A stretch of DNA of 64,000 bases from Pacificimonas flava (lineage in GTDB: Bacteria > Pseudomonadota > Alphaproteobacteria > Sphingomonadales > Sphingomonadaceae). The notes below the pieces were generated by a model. The model saw nothing but the letters and a program-made list of their open reading frames with translations, had not been told where the DNA came from and made no database searches. Where the stretch lies: the NCBI RefSeq assembly GCF_000342165.1, contig NZ_AMRV01000004.1, positions 124,001 through 188,000 on the forward strand. The letters are read 5' to 3'. The translations under genes were made by a program, and so were the position numbers. Positions 35,095 through 44,129 of this stretch are shown here, in pieces (the first letter of the stretch is position 1; every line of letters begins with the position of its first letter).

Positions 35095-37809
35095 ATGAGC
35101 GAGCAAGACATTCCGAAGACCTTCGACCCCGCCGAAATCGAAGCGCGCTGGTATGCGCATTGGGAGGAGACGGGGGCGTTCCGTCCCGAACGTCCGGATG
35201 CGGAGCCGTGGACGCTCGTCAACCCGCCGCCGAACGTAACCGGCAATCTTCATATCGGTCACGCGCTCGACAATACGCTGCAGGATGTGCTCGTCCGCCA
35301 TGCGCGCCTGACCGGCAAGGATGCGAAATGGGTCGTCGGCACCGATCATGCCGGGATCGCCACGCAGATGGTCGTCGAGCGGCAACTGAACGAGCGGCAG
35401 CAGAAGCGCACCGATTTCAGCCGCGAGGATTTCGTGGCGAAGGTGTGGGAGTGGAAGGAGGAATCCGGCGGCAACATCACGCGCCAGCTCCGCCGCCTCG
35501 GATGTTCGATGGACTGGTCGAACGAGCAGTTCACCATGGACCCGAATTTCGTTTCGGCCGTGCTGAAGGTGTTCGTTGACCTGTATAATGATGGCCTGAT
35601 CTATCGCGACAAGCGCCTTGTGAACTGGGATCCGGGCCTGAAGACCGCGATTTCTGACCTTGAGGTCGAGACCGGCGAAATTGCCGGTCATTTCTGGCGT
35701 TTTCGGTATCCGCTGGCGGGCGGCGCAGCGCTGGCGGACGGCCGCGACTATATCGAAGTGGCGACGACGCGGCCCGAAACCATGCTGGCCGATATGGCGG
35801 TCGCGGTGCATCCGGGCGACGAGCGCTACGCCTCCGTCATCGGGAAGGAAATCGAACAGCCGATCACCGGGCGGCGGCTGCGGATCGTCGCCGACGAACA
35901 TGCCGATCCGGAACTGGGTTCGGGTGCCGTGAAGATCACGCCCGGGCATGATTTCAACGATTTCGAGGTCGGCAAGCGCGCCGGCATCGCGCCGGGCGAT
36001 ATGCTCAACATGTTCGACGCGGACGCGCACGTCGTGCAAACCGCGGACGGCCTCGTACCGGATGCCTTTGTGGGCCTGGAACGCTTCGAAGCGCGCAAGG
36101 CGATTGTCGCGGCGATGAAGGAACTTGGCTGCCTGATCGCGCATGTGGACACGGATGGCGAAGAGCACGACGCCGAGCCCCGCAAGACACAGACGCCCTT
36201 CGGCGACCGTTCGAATGCGGTTATCGAACCGTGGCTGACCGACCAATGGTATGTCGATGCCGAAACACTGGCGAAGCGGCCGATGGATGCCGTTCGGTCC
36301 GGCGACATTCAGATCGTCCCGAAAAGCTGGGAAAAGACGTTCTTCAACTGGATGGAAAATATCCAGCCCTGGTGCATCTCGCGTCAGCTCTGGTGGGGGC
36401 ATCGCATCCCGGCCTGGTATGACGAGGATGGCCGGGTCTATGTCGCGGAGACGGAGGCGGACGCCCAGGCTCAGGCGCCCGGCAAGACGCTGCGGCAGGA
36501 CGACGACGTGCTCGACACGTGGTTCTCGTCCGCGCTCTGGCCTTTCGCGACGCAGGGGTGGCCGGATACCGACGTGAAGGCGCTTGGCCGTTATCCGAAC
36601 GATGTCCTCGTCTCAGGGTTCGACATCCTGTTCTTCTGGGACGCGCGCATGATGATGCAGGGCATGCACCTGTTGGACGAGGTGCCGTTCCGGACGCTCT
36701 ACCTGCACGGCCTTGTGCGCGCTGCCGACGGGCAGAAAATGTCCAAGTCGAAGGGCAACACCGTCGATCCCATCGGGTTGATCGATCAATATGGGGCGGA
36801 CGCCCTTCGTTTTTTCATGACGGCTATGGAAAGCCAGGGCCGCGACATCAAGATGGATGTCGGACGGATCGAGGGCTACCGAAATTTCGCTACGAAGCTG
36901 TGGAACGCGGCCCGCTTCGCGCAGGGCTATGGCATCGGCGCATCGCAGTCGGTTGCGCCGCCGGCGACGACGCTTGCGGTCAATCGCTGGATCGTCGGCG
37001 AAACGATAAAGACAGCCGAGACGCTCGACCTCGCCATCGCCGATTACCGGTTCGACGGCTTTGCCAGCGGCATCTATCACTTCACCTGGAACCGGTTCTG
37101 CGACTGGTATCTGGAACTGATCAAACCCATTCTGCAAGGCGAGGAGGGCGCGCGCGCCGAAGGTCCGGAGGCAGAGGAAACCCGCTTGGTCGCTGGCTGG
37201 GTGCTCGATCAGATCCTGGTGATGCTGCATCCGATCATGCCCTTCATAACTGAAGAGCTTTGGCACAAGCTGGGGGACCGCCCCTATGACCTGATCCAAG
37301 CGAAATGGGTGGAGGCGGATAGCCGCTCCATCGATGTCGAGGCGGCGCGCGAAATCGACTGGCTGGTTGATTTGGTCGGTGCCATTCGCGGTGCGCGGAG
37401 CGAACTGAATGTTCCGGCGGGCGCGCGTTTGCCGCTACACGTGCTGGACGCGTCCGAGGATACGCTGGCACGCCTGTCCCGCAACGAGACGGCGCTGTCA
37501 CGTCTGGCGCGGGCAGAGCCTGTCTCCACCACGCAGGCGCCTGCGGGCGGGGCGGCGCAGATCGTGCTTGATGAGGCCACCTACGTCATTCCGCTGGAGG
37601 GGGTGATCGACCTTCAGGCGGAGCGTACGCGCCTTAGGAAAAATGCGGAAGCGGCAGCGAAGGAGATCGGAAGCATCGAAAAGCGGCTTGCAAATCCGAA
37701 CTTCCGCGCCAAGGCGAAACCCGAAGTGGTGACGGAAACCGAGGCGAAACTGGCGGAAAAGCGGGACGAACGGGACCGGCTGGAGGCGGCGCTGGCGCGG
37801 CTCGGCTAG
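35095..37809 (+). CDS. valS: Valine--tRNA ligase
   Basis: This is a 904-residue class I aminoacyl-tRNA synthetase. The HIGH motif appears in [19 protein letters not shown] in [13 protein letters not shown] (near residue 548), and the editing domain between them carries [17 protein letters not shown]. The anticodon-binding domain has [18 protein letters not shown]. The last 60 or so residues form the usual ValS coiled-coil arm ([15 protein letters not shown]). ATG 35095 is chosen over the open upstream frame because [16 protein letters not shown] is the family N-terminus. Its TAG overlaps the stop of a small opposing gene. Confidence 0.97.
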   Translation: MSEQDIPKTFDPAEIEARWYAHWEETGAFRPERPDAEPWTLVNPPPNVTGNLHIGHALDNTLQDVLVRHARLTGKDAKWVVGTDHAGIATQMVVERQLNERQQKRTDFSREDFVAKVWEWKEESGGNITRQLRRLGCSMDWSNEQFTMDPNFVSAVLKVFVDLYNDGLIYRDKRLVNWDPGLKTAISDLEVETGEIAGHFWRFRYPLAGGAALADGRDYIEVATTRPETMLADMAVAVHPGDERYASVIGKEIEQPITGRRLRIVADEHADPELGSGAVKITPGHDFNDFEVGKRAGIAPGDMLNMFDADAHVVQTADGLVPDAFVGLERFEARKAIVAAMKELGCLIAHVDTDGEEHDAEPRKTQTPFGDRSNAVIEPWLTDQWYVDAETLAKRPMDAVRSGDIQIVPKSWEKTFFNWMENIQPWCISRQLWWGHRIPAWYDEDGRVYVAETEADAQAQAPGKTLRQDDDVLDTWFSSALWPFATQGWPDTDVKALGRYPNDVLVSGFDILFFWDARMMMQGMHLLDEVPFRTLYLHGLVRAADGQKMSKSKGNTVDPIGLIDQYGADALRFFMTAMESQGRDIKMDVGRIEGYRNFATKLWNAARFAQGYGIGASQSVAPPATTLAVNRWIVGETIKTAETLDLAIADYRFDGFASGIYHFTWNRFCDWYLELIKPILQGEEGARAEGPEAEETRLVAGWVLDQILVMLHPIMPFITEELWHKLGDRPYDLIQAKWVEADSRSIDVEAAREIDWLVDLVGAIRGARSELNVPAGARLPLHVLDASEDTLARLSRNETALSRLARAEPVSTTQAPAGGAAQIVLDEATYVIPLEGVIDLQAERTRLRKNAEAAAKEIGSIEKRLANPNFRAKAKPEVVTETEAKLAEKRDERDRLEAALARLG

Positions 37810-37910
37810 ACGGTGATGTAAAGAAAGAAGGCGCCCATCAGGGCGGCGGCGGTGCCCAAGATGATGATCAGGTTCTTGTCCGACCGCTTCTTCTTCTGCC
37901 GCTTGGCCAT
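37806..37910 (-). CDS. 34-residue single-pass membrane peptide
   Basis: The minus strand encodes ATG ... TAG for 34 residues. A very basic N-terminus ([13 protein letters not shown]) is followed by one hydrophobic helix ([21 protein letters not shown], about 21 residues; the full helix spans residues 14-34). GAGGG lies 7 bases before the ATG (AACGAGGGAACGGCAATG), a well-spaced ribosome site. The positive-inside rule predicts a cytosolic N-terminus. The stop shares the CTAG tetranucleotide with the valS stop. It is too short for usual gene finders. Function unknown; small membrane peptides of this design often modulate larger membrane proteins, which here is only inference. Confidence 0.65.
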   Translation of the reverse strand: MAKRQKKKRSDKNLIIILGTAAALMGAFFLYITV

Positions 37911-37966
37911 TGCCGTTCCCTCGTTTTCGCTTACGCGCTCTCTGCCATTCCGCGACCTTATCGCCA

Positions 37967-38000
37967 AGCGCTCTGCATTCGCAAAGGATGCATTAACGCT
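37967..38000. promoter_or_regulatory. Imperfect inverted repeat upstream of the sigma-54 promoter
   Basis: AGCGctcTGCAT (37967-37978) and ATGCAttaaCGCT (37988-38000) are inverted arms that match at AGCG and TGCAT with unequal 3- and 4-base middles, separated by 9 bases. The right arm abuts the -24 element. It may be an activator or repressor site, but it is closer to the promoter than most sigma-54 enhancers. Confidence 0.3.
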
Positions 38001-38014
38001 GGCACGCTAGTTGC
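38000..38014 (+). promoter_or_regulatory. Sigma-54 (RpoN) -24/-12 promoter
   Basis: TGGCACG-CTAG-TTGC matches the consensus TGGCACG-N4-TTGC at every defined position, with the invariant GG (38001-38002) and GC (38013-38014) correctly spaced, a preceding C and a following T. It lies 50 bases before the chosen start of the PEP-CTERM gene and predicts transcription from about 38025. Confidence 0.8.
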
Positions 38015-38064
38015 TTAAAAAGACATGGGCATTTTCGCCTATGCTATTTCTAAGGCCGAACATC

Positions 38065-39120
38065 ATGTCGTTTTCGTTTGTCTCTCGTGCAGGCAGCGCC
38101 CTTCCGGCGGCAGTTCTTCTCTTGGCGGGAGCGGCATCCACCCCGGCTGCCGCGACGGCCATCGACGGCCTGCAAGTGATGCGCGAGCATAATCTTGTCG
38201 TCCTCGGCAGTGCGCAGACCCGGCACGACGTCGAGGGGCGCACCTATGTGGGCGGTAGCCTGGCGGGAACGGGCACATTCAACAAGGGCGGTTCCGGTAC
38301 GCAGGCGGCGTCCACGCGTCCGGTGCTGACCGTCGGCGGCAGCATCGGCGGCGGCTACAAGAATATTCAGGGTGGCGGAACGATCGAGGCCGGCGGCAGC
38401 GTGGAGCACCTGAATCTCAACGGCACCTACACTGTGCGTGCTGGCGGTGCGATCAACATCCAGAACCGCAATCAGAGCACGTTCGAATCCGGCGCCAATG
38501 TCAGCATCCCGTACTTTGCCGGCGACATGTACGAACTGTCCACGAGCCTGGCCGCGCTGGCCGACACCGGCGGCAGCTTCGGCAAGGAGGGGCAGTCGCG
38601 GACGGTGAATCCGGTGGCGGTCGATGGCGTCGCGGTCATGAACGTCGCCGATCTGGGCGCGCTTCTCGCCTCCAATGGCAACGACATCATCGGTTCGATC
38701 AAGTTCGCGAACGGATCGGACGCGTTCGATACGATCGTGATGAATGTCGGCGGCACGAGCTTCTCGTTCGACGACAATTTTATCGGCGGTTCGATCGGGC
38801 TGGCCGGCACGGTGATCTGGAATTTCTATGAGGCGACGACGCTGGCCTTCAACCGCGAATTCTTCGGCTCGGTGCTCGCGCCGCTCGCGCATATCACGAA
38901 CAACAGCCCGATCAACGGCACGGGCGTCTTCGGGTCCGCGACTCTGAACGGGGAGATGCACCTGTCCAGCTATGGCGGCACGGGCCTCAGTTTCAGTCCG
39001 CCCGTTGTAATCGATGAGCCACTGGACCCCGTTCCGGCGCCAGGTGCGCTGGCCCTGCTGGCGCTCGGCCTTGGCGGCATCGCGCTCCGCCGCCGCGCCG
39101 CGCCCGCAGTGTCGAACTAG
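38065..39120 (+). CDS. Choice-of-anchor A protein with PEP-CTERM-type sorting signal
   Basis: This is a 351-residue exported protein. An N-terminal signal (SRAGSALPAAVLLLAGAASTPAAATA) leads into a choice-of-anchor A domain: DGLQVMREHNLVVLGSAQTRHDVEGRTYVGG near the start and GTVIWNFYEATTLAFNREFFGSVLAPLAHI near the end, with Gly/Ala/Thr-rich beta repeats between. The C-terminus is a sorting tail: VPAPGALALL motif, a hydrophobic helix, and an Arg cluster (RRR). This is the PEP-CTERM architecture processed by exosortase, in a PxP variant. ATG 38065 is chosen; ATG 38041 is an alternative. No exosortase is in the window. Its stop overlaps the ygfZ stop at CTAG. A consensus sigma-54 promoter lies upstream. 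Confidence 0.85.
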   Translation: MSFSFVSRAGSALPAAVLLLAGAASTPAAATAIDGLQVMREHNLVVLGSAQTRHDVEGRTYVGGSLAGTGTFNKGGSGTQAASTRPVLTVGGSIGGGYKNIQGGGTIEAGGSVEHLNLNGTYTVRAGGAINIQNRNQSTFESGANVSIPYFAGDMYELSTSLAALADTGGSFGKEGQSRTVNPVAVDGVAVMNVADLGALLASNGNDIIGSIKFANGSDAFDTIVMNVGGTSFSFDDNFIGGSIGLAGTVIWNFYEATTLAFNREFFGSVLAPLAHITNNSPINGTGVFGSATLNGEMHLSSYGGTGLSFSPPVVIDEPLDPVPAPGALALLALGLGGIALRRRAAPAVSN

Positions 39121-39974
39121 GCGGCCGTTTCGCCGGCGGCGGGCTCAGCATCGCCGCCGGCATCGTCGGGCCGGGGCATCCAGTCCGGCCATTCCGCACT
39201 CGCGGCCTGCGCACCAACCAGCAGCGGCAGGTGCGCATGTTCCAGCCGCAAATGGGCCATGCCGCGCCAGCCGTCCGCTGTTTCGGCGTAGCTCATCAGC
39301 GTGCCGGCTGCCTTGCCGTCGCCGGTCGTGATGGCGTTGTCGTCGCCGGGATCGGAACTCAGCACGACCGGCACGATCCGTTTCCGCACCTTGCCGCGAT
39401 AGTTCATGCGCGCCGTGTTCTCCTGTCCGACGAAGCAGCCCTTCGTGAAGGAGACACCGCCCAGAAGATCGGCGTTGGTTTCCAGCCACATCGTCTTTCC
39501 GGCCTCGAAATCCGGGGAGTCGGGTACGCCGAGTGCGATCCGCCGGGCGTGGTAATCCTCCAGTTCACCGGTCACGTGCGCCGTTGCCCCCAGCCAGCGG
39601 CGCCCGAGCGCTTCCGATCGCGGGTCGAAAGGCGCGACGACAAGGGGTTCGTCCCATGATGCGAAAACACGCTGCTGCGTCGGTTCGATGTCCAGCGGGC
39701 GGCGCAGGCGGTAGCGGCGAAGCGCCGTCAGCGCCTCTTCAAAATAGTCCTGATGGATGTCGAGGAGGATTTCCTCCTGCCCGTCGCCTCCGGTGCCGCC
39801 CGCCCGGACGATCATGTCCGCGATCAGCTTGCCCTGCGCCGTCAGCAATCCGGACCATTGGGGCGCTGCGTCCGTGACGCTCGCGATATCGGTGGTCAGC
39901 AGGCCGTTCAGGAAGGCCCGCGCCTCGTTGCCGTGCACGCGCAGGACACGCCGGTCGGAAAGATGTACGATCAT
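39117..39974 (-). CDS. ygfZ: YgfZ/GcvT-domain folate-binding protein
   Basis: This is a 285-residue member of the COG0354 family, tetrahydrofolate-binding proteins that assist maintenance of Fe-S enzymes such as MiaB. The signature KGCFVGQE with its functional Cys is present in SFTKGCFVGQENTARM. The N-terminal VHLSDRRVLRVHGNEARAFLNGLLT is typical. ATG 39974 is preferred to the open upstream extension (to 40010). It lies 54 bases downstream of pyrC on the same strand. The C-terminal 20 residues are low complexity (DDAGGDAEPAAGETAA). Confidence 0.9.
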   Translation of the reverse strand: MIVHLSDRRVLRVHGNEARAFLNGLLTTDIASVTDAAPQWSGLLTAQGKLIADMIVRAGGTGGDGQEEILLDIHQDYFEEALTALRRYRLRRPLDIEPTQQRVFASWDEPLVVAPFDPRSEALGRRWLGATAHVTGELEDYHARRIALGVPDSPDFEAGKTMWLETNADLLGGVSFTKGCFVGQENTARMNYRGKVRKRIVPVVLSSDPGDDNAITTGDGKAAGTLMSYAETADGWRGMAHLRLEHAHLPLLVGAQAASAEWPDWMPRPDDAGGDAEPAAGETAA

Positions 39975-40028
39975 ACCGGCCTTTATCGGCGCTCCTCCGG
40001 TCCCTCGCAAGACCTGACGAGGTTGGGA

Positions 40029-41126
40029 TCAAGAGCTGGCAAGGCGCCAGGAAAGCATGCTGCCGGCATGGAACGGCACGATCTCTACCTGGCCGCCAGG
40101 CAGCGTCTCCGGCACGGCGTTCTGCGCCCGTTCCAGAGTCACCGTGCCTTCGTTCAGCGGGAGGCCATAGAAGCGCGGTCCGTTTTCGCTGGCAAAGGCC
40201 TCCAGCCGGTCAAGCGCGTCTTCTTCTTCGAACACCTTGGCATAGGCCTCCAGCGCGTGGGGGGCATTGAAAATGCCGGCGCAGCCACAGCCGGTTTCCT
40301 TTGCATTGCGCGCGTGCGGGGCCGTGTCGGTCCCAAGGAAGAACTTTGCATTGCCACCCGTCGCCGCCTTCCTGAGCGCCTGCCGGTGCCGTTCCCGCTT
40401 GACGATCGGCAGACAATAATAGTGCGGGCGAATGCCTCCGACCAGCATGGCGTTGCGGCTGATCTCAAGGTGATGCGGCGTGATGGTCGCGCCTACGGTT
40501 TCCGGCGCGTCCACGACGAACTGCGCGGCATCCTCCGTCGTGATGTGCTCGAAAACGACTTTCAACGCGGGGAAATCCGCGACGAGACGGCTCATCGTCC
40601 GGTCGATGAACACGGCTTCGCGGTCGAATATATCGATGTCCGCATCCGTCACTTCGCCGTGGATCAGGAGCGGCATGCCGATCTCCTGCATGCGCTCCAG
40701 CACGGAATAGATGTTGCGCACGTCCGTCACGCCATGGGCGGAGTTCGTCGTCGCGTTCGCAGGGTAGAGCTTGGCGGCGGTGAAGACACCCTCCTGATGG
40801 CCGCGCGCCACTTCGTCCGGCGAGATGTCGTCGGTCAGGTAGCAGGTCATCAGCGGTACGAACGCGGAGACATCGCCTACGGCCCCGTCTCCACCCAGCA
40901 CAGCAGGGCTTTCCGCGAGCGCGGCCAGTATACGCTCTCGATAGGCGCGGGCTGCCGCGACCGTGGTGATCGGGGGCGACAGGTTCGGCATGACGATCGC
41001 ACGGCCGAACTGCCGGGCGGTATAGCGTACGACGGCCTTCAGAACATCGCCGTCGCGCAGGTGTACGTGCCAATCGTCCGGGCGGCGTAGGGTCAGGCGG
41101 TCAGGGGCGGGCGAGAACTGGGTCAT
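40029..41126 (-). CDS. pyrC: Dihydroorotase (class II)
   Basis: This 365-residue zinc enzyme cyclises carbamoyl aspartate to dihydroorotate in pyrimidine synthesis. The metal ligands are in [11 protein letters not shown]; the carbamylated Lys lies in [18 protein letters not shown]. Further ligands are in LLIHGEV and VFEHITT, and the catalytic Asp is in FLGTDTAPH. This is the E. coli PyrC type, not the multifunctional CAD-like type. ATG 41126 has GGAG about 6 bases upstream; an ATG four codons earlier (41138) is possible, and the long open extension beyond is not family sequence. The upstream region contains interleaved inverted repeats. Confidence 0.96.
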   Translation of the reverse strand: MTQFSPAPDRLTLRRPDDWHVHLRDGDVLKAVVRYTARQFGRAIVMPNLSPPITTVAAARAYRERILAALAESPAVLGGDGAVGDVSAFVPLMTCYLTDDISPDEVARGHQEGVFTAAKLYPANATTNSAHGVTDVRNIYSVLERMQEIGMPLLIHGEVTDADIDIFDREAVFIDRTMSRLVADFPALKVVFEHITTEDAAQFVVDAPETVGATITPHHLEISRNAMLVGGIRPHYYCLPIVKRERHRQALRKAATGGNAKFFLGTDTAPHARNAKETGCGCAGIFNAPHALEAYAKVFEEEDALDRLEAFASENGPRFYGLPLNEGTVTLERAQNAVPETLPGGQVEIVPFHAGSMLSWRLASS

Positions 41127-41154
41127 GCGCCGCTCCATAGGCGTAGAGGGGGCG

Positions 41155-41222
41155 GCCGCACCAGCCCCAACGGTTCCGTCCATGTCCAGCCGACCGCGAT
41201 CTGGTGCGGCGGCGCGGAACCG
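41155..41222. promoter_or_regulatory. Two interleaved perfect inverted repeats between pyrC and the MHS transporter
   Basis: Arm a GCCGCACCAG (41155-41164) pairs with a' CTGGTGCGGC (41201-41210), 10 bp. Arm b CGGTTCCG (41171-41178) pairs with b' CGGAACCG (41215-41222), 8 bp. The order a-b-a'-b' makes the two stems mutually interleaved: either alternative hairpins, a pseudoknot in a transcript, or two overlapping DNA operators. It lies 29 bases upstream of pyrC (minus) and 37 bases upstream of the transporter (plus). Confidence 0.5.
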
Positions 41223-41258
41223 CTTATGCGGGAACAAAGACACAAAAAAGGGGGGATT

Positions 41259-42854
41259 ATGGCGGCAGAGGTAGCCATGGAGCCGGTCGGCGCGCATCGT
41301 CAGCGAGACCGGCTGGTTATCACCGCAAGTGCGCTCGGCACCGTCTTCGAATGGTACGATTTCTTCGTCTACGGCACGCTGGCGGCGCTTCTGGGAAGGC
41401 TGTTCTTTCAGGTGGATTCGCCGACCCTCGGCTTCCTGCTGTCGCTGCTGACCTTTGCCGCCGGGTTTCTGGTGCGGCCCCTGGGGGCGCTGATCTTCGG
41501 CTATCTCGGCGACCGGATCGGCAGGAAATATACCTTCCTGATCACGATCACCCTGATGGGGCTGGCGACTGCGGCCGTCGGCGTGATGCCGACCTATGCC
41601 GCGATTGGCCTGTGGGCGCCGCTGGTCCTGATCCTGCTTCGCTTGGTTCAGGGCCTGGCGCTTGGCGGCGAATATGGCGGCGCCGCAATCTATGTGGCGG
41701 AGCACGCTCCGACGGAGCGGCGCGGCTTCTACACCGGCTTCATACAGGTGTCCGTCACGGGCGGGTTTCTCCTGGCTCTCGCTGTCGTCATCGGCACGAC
41801 AAGCCTTATGGGAGAGGCGGCGTTCAACGCGTGGGGCTGGCGCATCCCGTTCCTGTTCTCGCTCTTCCTGCTGGCCATCAGCCTCTATATCCGGCTAAAA
41901 TTGAACGAGAGCCCTGTCTTTCAGGAGATGAAGGCTGCGGGCCGCCGCGCCGACAATCCGGTACGGGAGAGCTTCGCCAGCGGACCCAATGTCCGGCTGA
42001 TGCTGGTGGCCCTGTTCGGTATTGCGGCCGGCCTGACCGTCATCTGGTTCAACGCGCAGTTCTACACGCTCTATTTCCTGCAAGGGGCCAGCCGCGTTTC
42101 CGAAGGGGACGCGCGCGCCATCATTGCATTCGGCGTCGTGATCGCCGCGCCCAGCTTCGTGTTCTTCGGTTGGCTTTCCGACCGGCTGGGCCGCAAAAAA
42201 GTGATTTGTACGGGCTATCTTGCCACGCTGGTCCTGCTGTTCCCGATCTACTGGATGATGGCGGGAGCGGCGAACCCGGAAATGGTGCGGGCGATGGAGA
42301 AGGCGCCGGTCGTCGTCAGCATGCCGGACGGCTGCGAGTATGAACCGTTCGCGGAGGTGCAGGGCAGCGACTGCGCGCGCGCGCTGGAATGGCTCGCCGC
42401 GAGCGGCATCGATTACCGCAAGCAGCCCGGCGACACCTTCCTGATCCGTATCGGCGAGCGGCAGGCGGTGCAGGGGTTCGATGCGGATGGATTGGCGGAC
42501 GCCCTGCGCGCGGCCGGCTATCCCGAACGGTCTGATCCGGCCACCCGTAAACTGCTCCCGATTCTGCTGGGCGTTGCCGTTCTCGGCATTCTTTCGGGCG
42601 CGACCTATGGCCCGGTCGCCGCGACGCTGGTGGAGATGTTTCCCGCGCGCATCCGCTATACCAGCGTTTCCGTGCCTTATCATATCGGCGCCGGCGTCTT
42701 CGGGGGGCTGCTCCCTGCGATCAGCCAGTACATCGTCGTGGCGACGGGCGGGGTCTTCGCCGGCTTGTGGTATACGTGGGTGATTGTGGCGATCGCACTG
42801 GTGGTCTCGCTTCTGTTTCTGCCGGACCGGACAGGCACCGACATAACGGGCTGA
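41259..42854 (+). CDS. MHS-type MFS transporter with a large inserted loop
   Basis: This is a 531-residue metabolite:H+ symporter-like MFS protein. TM1 has [19 protein letters not shown], a signature of the MHS (ProP/ShiA/KgtP) group. Loop 2-3 has [14 protein letters not shown], and TM5 region [25 protein letters not shown] is also diagnostic. Between the helices ending FPIYWMMAG and starting KLLPILLGV there is an unusual soluble insertion of about 90 residues (about 335-427) with two cysteines, probably periplasmic. ATG 41259 follows a GGGGGGA ribosome site. The substrate may be a dicarboxylate or similar metabolite; a CaiB-type CoA transferase follows. Confidence 0.88.
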   Translation: MAAEVAMEPVGAHRQRDRLVITASALGTVFEWYDFFVYGTLAALLGRLFFQVDSPTLGFLLSLLTFAAGFLVRPLGALIFGYLGDRIGRKYTFLITITLMGLATAAVGVMPTYAAIGLWAPLVLILLRLVQGLALGGEYGGAAIYVAEHAPTERRGFYTGFIQVSVTGGFLLALAVVIGTTSLMGEAAFNAWGWRIPFLFSLFLLAISLYIRLKLNESPVFQEMKAAGRRADNPVRESFASGPNVRLMLVALFGIAAGLTVIWFNAQFYTLYFLQGASRVSEGDARAIIAFGVVIAAPSFVFFGWLSDRLGRKKVICTGYLATLVLLFPIYWMMAGAANPEMVRAMEKAPVVVSMPDGCEYEPFAEVQGSDCARALEWLAASGIDYRKQPGDTFLIRIGERQAVQGFDADGLADALRAAGYPERSDPATRKLLPILLGVAVLGILSGATYGPVAATLVEMFPARIRYTSVSVPYHIGAGVFGGLLPAISQYIVVATGGVFAGLWYTWVIVAIALVVSLLFLPDRTGTDITG

Positions 42855-42959
42855 AGGGCAGCGCCTTTCGCCTAAAGCATTTGATGAGCTTGTCGGTTCG
42901 ATTGCAGGTCGGCACTGTCGCGCTCGGCCGCATGGGTGGTCGTCTGCGGGAGCGTATTC

Positions 42960-44063
42960 ATGTCTCAGGGGCCGCTTGCCGGCGTGAAGATCGTCGATTT
43001 CGGTCAGATCGTATCCGCCCCCATGGCCGCCATGTGGCTGGCGGAACAGGGGGCGGAGGTCGTGAAGGTGGAGCCGCCGTCCGGCGATCCGTTGCACCTG
43101 TCAGGGCCGAGCGTCGAGGGTTACAGCGCTTTCTATGCATCGGTGAACCGCGCAAAGCGCCTGGAGACCCTAGATCTGGCCGACGAGACGAACCGACCCC
43201 GGCTGATGGAACTGATCGGCTGGGCGGACATCCTTCTGCAGAATTTCCGGCCCGGTGTGGCTGACCGGCTCGGCCTCGGCTGGAAACAGGCAAGCGCGCA
43301 CAATCCGCGTCTGATCTATTGTTCGATTTCCGGTTTTGGTCCGGACGGACCCTATGCCGGCCAGCGCGTCTATGACATGGCGGTACAGGCGGTCAGCGGC
43401 ATGGCCGATGCCCAGTCGATCGCGAGCGGCGGCCGGCCGACGCTGATGGCGGACATCGTCGTCGACAAGGTGACGGCGCTGACGGCGGCGCAGGCGGTCA
43501 CCGCAGCGTTGTACGAGCGGGAGAGGAGCGGCAGGGGGCAGCATATCGAACTTGCCATGCTCGATGCCGCGCTCGCCTTTCATTGGCCCGATGGGCTGTG
43601 GCACGAGACCTTTCCGGGGGTTGGCGCCGACTATCCGCCTTATGCGAGGTTGAATCGCCCCGTTCCGGCAAAGGACGGTGCGGTCATACTGGGCGCCATG
43701 CAGTACAAGGAGGCGCAGGCGCTCGCCCGGGCCGTGGGAATGCCGCAGCTTATGGAGGAGGAACGCTTTTCCACACTCGAAAAGTGGCGTGCCAACGGCG
43801 GTGACTTCTGGCGCGCCTTGAAGGCCAAAGTGGCTGAAACGCCGGTCGCCGATCTGCGCGAGGGGTTCATTCGGGAGGAGGCGATCGGCGCTGTCATCAA
43901 TCCGGCGGCGGCGGTACCGAACGACCCGCAAGTGCGTCACCGAGAGCTGGTGCAGACGATCGACCAGCCCGGCTGTGGCCCGATGCGCGCGCCCAGGCAT
44001 CCCGCTCGTTTCGGTCGAACCCCTGTTGCAGGCCCCAAGCCCGCACCCTGCCGGCATGAGTGA
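42960..44063 (+). CDS. CaiB/BaiF-family (class III) CoA transferase
   Basis: This is a 367-residue family III CoA-transferase or alpha-methylacyl-CoA racemase-like enzyme. Family marks are PLAGVKIVDFGQIVSAPMAAMWLAEQGAEVVKVEPP, NFRPGVADRLGLGW, ISGFGPDGPY, and the catalytic Asp region LMADIVVDKVTALTAAQAV. ATG 42960 has GCGGGAGC upstream and begins MSQGPLAGV. It follows the MHS transporter by about 105 bases, so the two may share a catabolic role; the substrate is unknown. Confidence 0.88.
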   Translation: MSQGPLAGVKIVDFGQIVSAPMAAMWLAEQGAEVVKVEPPSGDPLHLSGPSVEGYSAFYASVNRAKRLETLDLADETNRPRLMELIGWADILLQNFRPGVADRLGLGWKQASAHNPRLIYCSISGFGPDGPYAGQRVYDMAVQAVSGMADAQSIASGGRPTLMADIVVDKVTALTAAQAVTAALYERERSGRGQHIELAMLDAALAFHWPDGLWHETFPGVGADYPPYARLNRPVPAKDGAVILGAMQYKEAQALARAVGMPQLMEEERFSTLEKWRANGGDFWRALKAKVAETPVADLREGFIREEAIGAVINPAAAVPNDPQVRHRELVQTIDQPGCGPMRAPRHPARFGRTPVAGPKPAPCRHE

Positions 44064-44129
44064 CGAGCCGCCGCATAGGCCGAACGAAAGTCCCCGCTGC
44101 GCGCGCGGTGGCGGGAGCAGTCCTGATGA

